A model generated the notes under the pieces. The model worked only from the letters and a program-made list of their open reading frames with translations, was not told where the DNA came from and ran no database searches. Below, piece after piece: positions 57,813-64,000 of a stretch of 64,000 nucleotides of DNA. Position 1 is the first letter of the stretch, and each line of letters begins with the position of its first letter. The position numbers and the translations under genes were made by a program. Origin of the DNA: Streptomyces venezuelae (lineage in GTDB: Bacteria; Actinomycetota; Actinomycetes; Streptomycetales; Streptomycetaceae); contig NZ_CP029194.1 in the NCBI RefSeq assembly GCF_008642375.1, forward strand, positions 310,001 to 374,000. Reading direction: 5' to 3'.

Positions 57813-58616
57813 ATGGGTGTCTCCACCTCCGCCCCGGAAGAGGGCATCGCCGTCGTCACCGTGGACTTCCCCCCGGTCAACGCCCTTCCCGCACAGGGCT
57901 GGTACGACCTGGCCGGCGCGGTGCGCGCCGCCGGCGCCGACCCCAAGGTCCGCTGCGTGGTGCTGGCCGCCGGGGGCCGCGGCTTCAACGCGGGCGTCGA
58001 CATCAAGGAAATCCAGCGCACGGCCGGGCACGACGCCCTGCTCGGCGCCAACCGCGGCTGTTACGAGGCCTTCGCCGCGGTCTACGACTGCGAGGTGCCG
58101 GTGGTCGCCGCCGTCCACGGCTTCTGTCTGGGCGGCGGGATCGGCCTCGTCGGCAACGCCGACGTCGTCGTCGCCTCCGACGACGCGACCTTCGGCCTGC
58201 CCGAGCTGGACCGGGGCGCGCTGGGCGCGGCCACCCACCTCTCCCGGCTGGTCCCCCAGCACCTGATGCGTGCCCTGTACTACACCTCGCGCACCGTCAC
58301 GGCGCAGGAGCTGCACGGGCACGGCTCGGTGTGGCGGGTCGTCCCGCGCGAAGCGCTGCGGGAGGCGGCCCTCGAACTGGCCCGGGAGATCGCGGCGAAG
58401 GACGGGCAGTTGATCCGGCTCGCCAAGGCGGCGATCAACGGCATCGACCCGGTGGACGTCCACCGCAGCTACCGCTTCGAGCAGGGCTTCACCTTCGAGG
58501 CCAATCTCAGCGGTGTCGCCGACCGTGTCCGCGACACCTTCGGCACCGGGACGGCGGGCAGGCCGGACGCGACGGACAGGCAGAGCAGGACCGACCAGGA
58601 GGAGGAGCAGTCGTGA
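57813..58616 (+). CDS. echA20: Ring-opening enoyl-CoA hydratase-family hydrolase EchA20
   Basis: A 267-residue crotonase-fold protein: 'VLAAGGRGFNAGVDIKEIQR' (oxyanion loop) and 'VAAVHGFCLGGGIGLVGNADVVVASDDATFGLPELDRGALGAATHL'. In the KstR2 pathway EchA20 hydrolytically opens ring D of HIEC-CoA. It is first in the operon echA20-ipdA-ipdB-ipdC with GTGA/ATGA overlaps. The ribosome site before ATG 57813 is weak. Confidence 0.9.
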   Translation: MGVSTSAPEEGIAVVTVDFPPVNALPAQGWYDLAGAVRAAGADPKVRCVVLAAGGRGFNAGVDIKEIQRTAGHDALLGANRGCYEAFAAVYDCEVPVVAAVHGFCLGGGIGLVGNADVVVASDDATFGLPELDRGALGAATHLSRLVPQHLMRALYYTSRTVTAQELHGHGSVWRVVPREALREAALELAREIAAKDGQLIRLAKAAINGIDPVDVHRSYRFEQGFTFEANLSGVADRVRDTFGTGTAGRPDATDRQSRTDQEEEQS

Positions 58617-59479
58617 GCAGGGACAAGACGATGACCGCCGAGGAGGTCGTCGGCCGCCTGGAGAGCGGGATGACGATCGGCATCGGCGGCTGGGGCTCGC
58701 GGCGCAAGCCGATGGCACTGGTCCGGGCGCTGCTGCGGTCGGACGTGACCGATCTGACCGTCGTCTCGTACGGCGGCCCGGACGTCGGTCTGCTCGCCGC
58801 GGCCGGGAAGGTCCGCAAGCTCGTCGCGGCCTTCGTGACCCTCGACTCCGTGCCCCTGGAGCCGCACTTCGGCGCGGCCCGGCAGAGCGGCTCCGTCGAG
58901 CTGGTGGAGCTGGACGAGGCCATGGTGATGTGGGGGCTGACCGCCGCCGCGCAGCGGCTGCCCTTCATGCCGGTCCGGGCGGGGCTCGGCTCGGACGTGA
59001 TGAGCGTCAACCCCGAGCTCCGGACGGTCACTTCGCCGTACGACGACCGTGAGCAGTTCGTCGCCGTCCCCGCCCTGCGCCTGGACGCCGCGCTCGTCCA
59101 CCTCAACCGCGCCGACGCCCACGGCAACGGCCAGTACCTGGGCCCCGACCCGTACTTCGACGACCTCTTCTGCGAGGCAGCGGACGCCGCGTACCTCTCG
59201 TGCGAGCGGATCGTGGAGACGAGTGAGCTGCTCAAGGACTCCGGTCCGCAGTCGCTGCTCGTCAAGCGGGCGTTCGTCGACGGTGTCGTGGAGACCCCGA
59301 ACGGCGCGCACTTCACGTCGTGCTCCCCCGACTACGACCGCGACGAGACCTTCCAGCGCGCCTACGTCACCGCCGCGCGCGATCCGGAGGCCTGGCGGGC
59401 CTTCACCGAGCGGTTCCTGTCCGGCGACGAGGACGCGTACCAGGCCGCGGTGGCGGCGTTCCACGAGGAGGAAGCATGA
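58613..59479 (+). CDS. ipdA: COCHEA-CoA hydrolase alpha subunit IpdA
   Basis: A 288-residue CoA-transferase-like subunit: 'MTIGIGGWGSRRKPMALVRALLRS' and 'FVAVPALRLDAALVHLNRADAHGNGQYLGPDPYFDDLFCEAAD'. IpdAB looks like a class I CoA transferase but hydrolyses ring C of COCHEA-CoA. GTG 58613 overlaps the echA20 stop, and GGAGGAG precedes it. Confidence 0.92.
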   Translation: MSRDKTMTAEEVVGRLESGMTIGIGGWGSRRKPMALVRALLRSDVTDLTVVSYGGPDVGLLAAAGKVRKLVAAFVTLDSVPLEPHFGAARQSGSVELVELDEAMVMWGLTAAAQRLPFMPVRAGLGSDVMSVNPELRTVTSPYDDREQFVAVPALRLDAALVHLNRADAHGNGQYLGPDPYFDDLFCEAADAAYLSCERIVETSELLKDSGPQSLLVKRAFVDGVVETPNGAHFTSCSPDYDRDETFQRAYVTAARDPEAWRAFTERFLSGDEDAYQAAVAAFHEEEA

Positions 59480-60255
59480 GCGGCGGCCGCACGACGGAAG
59501 TGACGACGGCGACACGGGCCGAGTGCTGCGTGGTGGCCTGCGCCGAGGCCTGGCGGGACGCGGGCGAGATCCTGGCCAGTCCGATGGGCACCGTCCCGAT
59601 GATCGGGGCCCGGCTCGCGCGGCTCACCTTCTCCCCCGACCTGCTCCTGACCGACGGCGAGGCGCTGCTCATCGGCGACACGCCGGCGGTCGGCGCTCCG
59701 CCCCGGGTGGTGGAGGGCTGGCTGCCGTACCGCCAGCACCTGGCCCTCGTCTCCACCGGGCGGCGGCACGTGATGATGGGCGCGAGCCAGATCGACCGGT
59801 ACGGCAACCAGAACATCAGCTGCATCGGCGACTGGGCGCAGCCCAGGCGCCAGCTGCTCGGCGTCCGCGGCGCACCCGTCAACACCCTGAACAATGCGAC
59901 CAGTTACTGGGTCCCCAAGCACTCGGCGCGGGTCTTCGTCGAGCGGGTCGACATGGTCTCCGGGGTCGGGTACGACCGCGCCGCCGAGGCCGGCCCCTCC
60001 GCGACCCGCTACCACCGCGTCCCCGAAGTCGTCAGCGACCTGGGGGTCTTCGACTTCGACACCCCGGACCGCAGCATGCGGCTGCGGTCGCTGCACCCCG
60101 GTGTCACCGTCGAACAGGTCACGGCGGCCACCGGCTTCGCGCTCACCGTCCCCGACGACGTGCCGTACACGCGCGAGCCCACCGCCGAGGAACTGCGGCT
60201 GATCCGCGAGGAGATCGACCCGAAGGGGCTGCGGGACCGCGAGGTCCCCGCATGA
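59476..60255 (+). CDS. ipdB: COCHEA-CoA hydrolase beta subunit IpdB
   Basis: A 259-residue partner of IpdA: 'DRYGNQNISCIGDWAQPRRQLLGVRGAPVNTLNNATSYWVPKHSARVFVERVDMVSGVGYD' is characteristic of the IpdB subfamily. It forms the alpha2beta2 ring-C hydrolase with IpdA. ATGA overlap with ipdA indicates stoichiometric coupled translation. Confidence 0.92.
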   Translation: MSGGRTTEVTTATRAECCVVACAEAWRDAGEILASPMGTVPMIGARLARLTFSPDLLLTDGEALLIGDTPAVGAPPRVVEGWLPYRQHLALVSTGRRHVMMGASQIDRYGNQNISCIGDWAQPRRQLLGVRGAPVNTLNNATSYWVPKHSARVFVERVDMVSGVGYDRAAEAGPSATRYHRVPEVVSDLGVFDFDTPDRSMRLRSLHPGVTVEQVTAATGFALTVPDDVPYTREPTAEELRLIREEIDPKGLRDREVPA

Positions 60256-61316
60256 GCGACGTGACGATCTCCACCTCCCTGACCGAGCTGGTCGGGGTCC
60301 GCCACCCCCTCGTGCAGACCGGCATGGGGTGGGTGGCGGGTCCCCGTCTCGTCTCGGCCACCGCCGCCGCGGGCGCGCTCGGCATCCTCGCGTCGGCGAC
60401 GATGACCGTCGAGCAGCTCCGCTCGGCGGTGCGCGAGGTCAGGTCCCGTACGGACGCGCCCTTCGGCGTGAACCTGCGCGCGGACGCGGGGGACGCGGCC
60501 GAGCGCGTGAAGATCATCATCGACGAGGGTGTACGGGTCGCCTCGTTCGCGCTCGCCCCGTCGCGCGAGCTCATCGCGCGGCTCAAGGACGCGGGCGTCG
60601 TCGTCATCCCCTCCATCGGGGCCAAGCGGCACGCCGAGAAGGTCGCCGCGTGGGGCGCCGACGCGGTGCTCGTGCAGGGCGGCGAGGGCGGCGGCCACAC
60701 CGGAAGCGTCGCCACCACCGTCCTCCTCCCGCAGATCGTGGACGCCGTGGACATTCCCGTCATCGCGGCCGGCGGCTTCCGTGACGGGCGCGGCCTGGTC
60801 GCCGCGCTGGCCTTCGGCGCGTCCGGGATCGCGATGGGCACGCGGTTCCTGCTCACCTCGGACAGCACGGTCCCGGACGCGGTGAAGGCCCGCTACCTCG
60901 CCGCGGCGGTGGGCGACGTCACCGTCACCACGAAGGTGGACGGGCTCCCGCACCGGATGCTGCGCACCGAGCTGGTCGAGGCGCTGGAACGCTCGGGCCG
61001 GGCCTCCGCCCTCCTGATGGCCGTCCGGCACGCCGCGGCCTTCCGGCGTGACTCCGGCATGAGCTGGCCGCAGATGGTCCGCGACGGCCTCGCGATGAAG
61101 CACGGGAAGGACCTGACCTGGAGCCAGATCCTGCTGGCCGCCAACACGCCGATGCTGCTCAAGGCATCCATGGTCGAGGGCCGTACCGATCTCGGTGTGA
61201 TGGCCTCCGGGCAGGTCGCCGGCCTGATCGAGGATCTGCCGTCCTGCGCCGAACTCGTGGACCGTGTCATGGCCGAGGCCCAGGCCGCGATCCGCGCCCT
61301 GCCCGTCCCGGACTGA
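60252..61316 (+). CDS. ipdC: Flavin oxidoreductase IpdC (nitronate-monooxygenase-like)
   Basis: A 354-residue FMN TIM-barrel protein: 'HPLVQTGMGWVAGPRLVSATAAAGALGILAS', 'ADAVLVQGGEGGGHTG', 'IPVIAAGGFRDGRGLVAALAFGASGIAMGTRFLLT'. In steroid degraders IpdC introduces the ring double bond before EchA20 acts. ATGA overlap with ipdB; a strong terminator follows 26 nt after the stop. Confidence 0.9.
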   Translation: MSDVTISTSLTELVGVRHPLVQTGMGWVAGPRLVSATAAAGALGILASATMTVEQLRSAVREVRSRTDAPFGVNLRADAGDAAERVKIIIDEGVRVASFALAPSRELIARLKDAGVVVIPSIGAKRHAEKVAAWGADAVLVQGGEGGGHTGSVATTVLLPQIVDAVDIPVIAAGGFRDGRGLVAALAFGASGIAMGTRFLLTSDSTVPDAVKARYLAAAVGDVTVTTKVDGLPHRMLRTELVEALERSGRASALLMAVRHAAAFRRDSGMSWPQMVRDGLAMKHGKDLTWSQILLAANTPMLLKASMVEGRTDLGVMASGQVAGLIEDLPSCAELVDRVMAEAQAAIRALPVPD

Positions 61317-61342
61317 ACCGCCATCGGTCCCCGTACACACGT

Positions 61343-61373
61343 GTCCGCCGGGGTGACGAACACCCCGGCGGAC
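61343..61373 (+). terminator. Terminator of the echA20-ipdABC operon
   Basis: GTCCGCCGGGGTG and CACCCCGGCGGAC (13-bp perfect arms) around the loop ACGAA, 26 nt after the ipdC stop. Confidence 0.85.
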
Positions 61374-61403
61374 GCGTGTCACGACGCTGTTTCCCGCACA
61401 CAC

Positions 61404-61500
61404 CTCTTCCGCACCGGACTCTTCACCCCACCGGCGCTCTTCACCGCGCAGGCCCTTCACCGCGCCAGCTCTTCACCGCACCGACTCTTCACCGCACCGA
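61404..61500. repeat. Degenerate 16-bp tandem repeat abutting a start codon
   Basis: About six units related to CTCTTCACCGCACCGA run up to two bases before the ATG at 61503; the last two units are identical. The array sits exactly where the VOC gene's leader and ribosome site should be. Confidence 0.75.
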
Positions 61501-61502
61501 CC

Positions 61503-62072
61503 ATGAACGGACCCGCCATGCCGATCCAGCGACTGAACCACGCCGTCCTCTTCGTCTCCGACCTGGCGCGCAGCACCGCCTTCTACCGAGACGTCCTCGG
61601 TTTCCGCCCGCTGCCGCAGGGCTTCGCCGGGGCGGCCTTCCTCCAGGCGGCGGGCTCCGCGAACGACCACGACCTCGGCCTGTTCCAGTCCCCCGAACCC
61701 GGCGCCGGCCCCCGCACCGGGCGGGTCGGCCTGTACCACCTGGCCTGGGAGGTGGACACCCTGGCCGAGCTGCGCCGTATGCGGACCCGGCTGTCCGACT
61801 CCGGGGCGCTCACCGGGGCGAGCAACCACGCCTCCACCAAGGCCCTCTACGCCCGCGACCCGGACGGCATCGAGTTCGAGGTGTGCTGGCTGGTGCCCGA
61901 CCAGGCCGTGGCCGGGGAGCTCTCGGCGATGACCTCGCCCACCCGCCCCCTCGACATCGACGCCGAGATCGCCGTCCACGGCGCGGAGACGCCCGGCGGC
62001 CCCCGCACCGACCACTCCGTCTGGCAGCAGGTCTTCGGCGGGGGCGCCGGAAGCGTCACGGACGCGCGGTGA
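61503..62072 (+). CDS. VOC-family (extradiol-dioxygenase-like) protein
   Basis: A 189-residue single VOC module with candidate metal ligands in 'IQRLNHAVLFVSDLARSTAFY', 'GLYHLAWEVDTL' and 'GIEFEVCW' (His-His-Glu). It resembles catechol-2,3-dioxygenase-like proteins but is half the size of HsaC, so it may be an isomerase, glyoxalase or small dioxygenase. There is no clear ribosome site; starts at 61503 or 61518 are both possible. It is convergent with fadA6. Confidence 0.78.
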   Translation: MNGPAMPIQRLNHAVLFVSDLARSTAFYRDVLGFRPLPQGFAGAAFLQAAGSANDHDLGLFQSPEPGAGPRTGRVGLYHLAWEVDTLAELRRMRTRLSDSGALTGASNHASTKALYARDPDGIEFEVCWLVPDQAVAGELSAMTSPTRPLDIDAEIAVHGAETPGGPRTDHSVWQQVFGGGAGSVTDAR

Positions 62073-62115
62073 GCGTCACGACCGTTCGGTGAACGTCACA
62101 GGCGTCCGGTGAGCG

Positions 62116-63273
62116 TCACAGGCGTTCGATGATCGTCACGTTCGCCTGCCCGCCGCCCTCGCACATCGTCTGCAGGCCGTAGCGGCCGCCGGTGCGCTCC
62201 AGCTCGTGCAGCAGGGTGGTCGTCAGCTTGGTGCCGGTCGCGCCGAGCGGGTGGCCGAGGGCGATGGCCCCGCCGTTGACGTTGACCTTCTCCGGGTCGG
62301 CGCCGGTCTCCTTCAGCCAGGCGAGGACGACCGAGGCGAAGGCCTCGTTGATCTCCACGAGGTCGATGTCGTCGAGCGTCATCCCGGCCTTCTTCAGCGC
62401 GTACGCCGTCGCCGGGATCGGGGCGGACAGCATGCGGATCGGGTCCTCGCCCCGCACGGACAGGTGGTGGATGCGGGCGCGCGGCGTCAGGCCGTGCTCC
62501 CGTACGGCCCGCTCCGATGCGATCAGCATCGCCGAGGCCCCGTCCGAGACCTGCGAGGAGACCGCGGCGGTCAGCCGGCCGCCCTCGACCACCGGGCTGA
62601 GGCCGGCCATCTTCTCCAGGGTGGTGTCGCGGCGCGGGCCCTCGTCGGTGCTCACGTCGCCGTAGGCGACGATCTCCCGGTCGAAGCGGCCCTCGTCGAT
62701 GGCGCGGGCCGCCCGCTGGTGCGAGCGCAGGGCGAACTCCTCCATGTCCCGGCGGGAGATGCCCCACTTCGTGGCGATGAGCTCGGCGCCGTGGAACTGG
62801 TTGACGGGCTGGTCGCCGTAGCGGGCGCGCCAGCCCTCGGAACCGATGTACGGGCCGTCGGTGAGTCCGAGCGGCGCGGCGGCCTGACGGCTGGCGAAGG
62901 CTATGGGGACCAGGGACATGTTCTGCACGCCGCCCGCGACGACCAGGTCCTGGGTGCCGGACAGGACGCCCTGCGCGGCGAAGTGCAGAGCCTGTTGGGA
63001 GGATCCGCACTGCCGGTCCACGGTCACGCCGGGGACCTCCTCGGGCAGGCCGGCGGCCAGCCAGGCGGTGCGCGCGATGTCGCCGGCTTGCGGGCCGACG
63101 GTGTCGAGGCAGCCGAAGACGACGTCCTCGACGGCGGCGGGATCGGTGCCCGCGCGCTCCATGAGCGCCTTGAGCACATGCGCGCCGAGGTCGGCGGGGT
63201 GGACGGCGGCGAGCCCGCCGTTGCGCCTGCCGACCGGGGTGCGGACCGCTTCGATGATGTATGCCTCGGCCAT
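62116..63273 (-). CDS. fadA6: Steroid thiolase FadA6
   Basis: A 385-residue acetyl-CoA acetyltransferase-type thiolase: nucleophile Cys89 in 'VTVDRQCGSSQQALHFAA', 'EINEAFASVVLAWLKE', 'NVNGGAIALGHPLGATG' and 'MCEGGGQANVTIIE'. The gene order fadA6-kstR2-ipdF matches Rv3556c-Rv3557c and neighbours, where FadA6 performs thiolysis late in rings C/D breakdown. It is 35 nt after kstR2 on the same strand. Confidence 0.88.
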   Translation of the reverse strand: MAEAYIIEAVRTPVGRRNGGLAAVHPADLGAHVLKALMERAGTDPAAVEDVVFGCLDTVGPQAGDIARTAWLAAGLPEEVPGVTVDRQCGSSQQALHFAAQGVLSGTQDLVVAGGVQNMSLVPIAFASRQAAAPLGLTDGPYIGSEGWRARYGDQPVNQFHGAELIATKWGISRRDMEEFALRSHQRAARAIDEGRFDREIVAYGDVSTDEGPRRDTTLEKMAGLSPVVEGGRLTAAVSSQVSDGASAMLIASERAVREHGLTPRARIHHLSVRGEDPIRMLSAPIPATAYALKKAGMTLDDIDLVEINEAFASVVLAWLKETGADPEKVNVNGGAIALGHPLGATGTKLTTTLLHELERTGGRYGLQTMCEGGGQANVTIIERL

Positions 63274-63308
63274 GGCCGCTCCTCTTTCCTTGTCTCACGG
63301 GATTGATG

Positions 63309-63899
63309 TCAGGTACGGAGGGCGACGCCCTCCAGCACCATGGACAGGTACTGGCGGGCGATCTCCTCGGGGCTGTGCTGTCCGCCGGGCCGGTACCAGG
63401 ACGCCGCGACCCAGACGGTGTCGCGCACGAAGCGGTACGTCAGCCGGACGTCGAGGTCGGCGCGGAACACCCCGGCGGCCACTCCCCGTTCCAGGGTGCG
63501 GAGCCAGGCTCGTTCGAACCTCTGCTGCGAGTCGTCGAGATAGCCGAAGCGCGGCTGCTCCCGTAACTGCCGGGACTCCTTCTGGTAGATGGCGACGGCG
63601 GCGCGGTGCCGGTCGATCTCCCGGAAGGACTCGGTGACGAGGGCCTCGATGGTCTCCCTGGGGCCGTGTCCGGCGGCGAGCACCGCGTCGTACCTGCCCC
63701 ACAGCTCGTTCAGGAAGCCGGAGAGAATCTCGTCGAGCATCGACTCCTTGGAGTCGAAGTGGTAATAGAGGCTGCCGGCGAGGATGCCCGCCGCGTCGGC
63801 GATCTTGCGGACGGTGGTGGCGTTGTACCCCTGGGCGGCGAACACCTCGGCGGCGGTGGCGAGGAGTTCGTGGCGCCGCTCGGGCGCCGCGCTCACCAC
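63309..63899 (-). CDS. kstR2: TetR repressor KstR2
   Basis: A 196-residue TetR protein: helix-turn-helix 'GYNATTVRKIADAAGILAGSLYYHFDSKESMLDEILSGFL', and a C-terminal half with 'FRADLDVRLTYRFVRDTVWVAASWYRPGGQHSPEEIARQYLSMVLEG', very like what I recall of mycobacterial KstR2. KstR2 represses the HIP (rings C/D) genes and responds to HIP-CoA. It lies between ipdF and fadA6, and its likely operator is the palindrome at 57770-57795. Confidence 0.9.
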   Translation of the reverse strand: MVSAAPERRHELLATAAEVFAAQGYNATTVRKIADAAGILAGSLYYHFDSKESMLDEILSGFLNELWGRYDAVLAAGHGPRETIEALVTESFREIDRHRAAVAIYQKESRQLREQPRFGYLDDSQQRFERAWLRTLERGVAAGVFRADLDVRLTYRFVRDTVWVAASWYRPGGQHSPEEIARQYLSMVLEGVALRT

Positions 63900-63938
63900 G
63901 GCCCTCGCTCCGCTCTCCGGCGGCCGGTCATCCTCGGC

Positions 63939-64000
63939 TCACGGATGCTGGCTGCTGACCGAGACGACCTCGCCGGTCAGGTACGAGGAGTAGCCGCTGG
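63939..64000 (-). CDS. ipdF: C-terminus of a short-chain dehydrogenase, probably IpdF (partial)
   Basis: The last 20 or so codons ('SGYSSYLTGEVVSVSSQHP' and stop) have the SDR C-terminal pattern. The gene lies directly upstream of kstR2, as ipdF (Rv3559c region) does in other steroid degraders. IpdF oxidises 5-hydroxy-HIP-CoA. Only the tail is in the window, so the name rests on position. Confidence 0.55.
   Translation of the reverse strand, partial: SGYSSYLTGEVVSVSSQHP

Overview
This is a high-GC actinobacterial chromosome segment, almost certainly from Streptomyces or a close relative. GC-rich third codon positions, frequent GTG starts, GTGA/ATGA gene overlaps, a gamma-butyrolactone-receptor-type TetR at the left edge, stand-alone RsbW/STAS/PP2C regulators and an LAETG sorting signal all point that way. 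I saw no rRNA, tRNA, insertion sequence, integrase, attachment site or CRISPR array.

Left part (about 1-23 kb), a patchwork of small regulated units. In order: a partial GBL-receptor TetR with an ARE-like palindrome; a PPOX-like flavoprotein plus an MFS exporter; a DGPF protein with an ECF42 sigma factor behind a TGTCGA/CGTC promoter; an NmrA-like oxidoreductase divergent from a TetR with two operator copies; an XRE/DUF2975 pair; a carboxymuconolactone decarboxylase with an ECF41 sigma factor behind a TGTCACA/CGTC promoter; a secreted delta-60/RTX protein; a secreted propeller protein; an ArsR-like regulator; a SixA-like phosphatase; an Rrf2 regulator divergent from a fused FAD-oxidoreductase/TPR gene; a second XRE/membrane pair; a double VOC protein; an orphan TOPRIM protein; a TetR/EamA pair; a Rieske-tailed oxidoreductase; and a PfpI-like protein.

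Middle (about 23-35.5 kb), a stress-signalling block. A SigB/F/G-type sigma factor, two RsbW-type kinases, two STAS antagonists, a HAMP-array hybrid histidine kinase and an ANTAR-GAF-PAS-PP2C phosphatase form a complete partner-switching toolkit. After it come a wall-anchored trypsin-fold protease and a SenS-like histidine kinase with no response regulator. A divergent HbpS-like haem-binding gene carries a single-base frameshift. An ankyrin-repeat gene closes the block.

Right part (35.7-64 kb), a steroid ring-degradation cluster. kstD and kshAB open ring B, hsaABCD open and cleave ring A, and hsaEGF process the released C5 fragment. fadD3, echA20, ipdA, ipdB, ipdC, ipdF and fadA6 degrade rings C/D, under kstR2. 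The block SDR-SDR / echA20-ipdA-ipdB-ipdC ... fadA6-kstR2-ipdF has the Mycobacterium tuberculosis Rv3548c-Rv3559c order. Added to the core are a steroid-monooxygenase-like Baeyer-Villiger enzyme, an HSL-type esterase, further SDRs, a MaoC hydratase, a second hsaA-like gene, an IclR regulator and a 75-residue cysteine-rich protein between kshA and kshB. The Baeyer-Villiger enzyme, esterase, SDR and KstD could together remove a C21 (progesterone-type) side chain.

The most striking regulatory signal is a 17-bp near-palindrome, TTCCCGGTGAGCGGGAA. It is identical upstream of fadD3 and hsaE, and a variant lies upstream of hsaA. Each copy has a TANNNT-like -10 box 31-32 nt downstream, suggesting one activator, perhaps the local IclR protein, controls three steroid operons.
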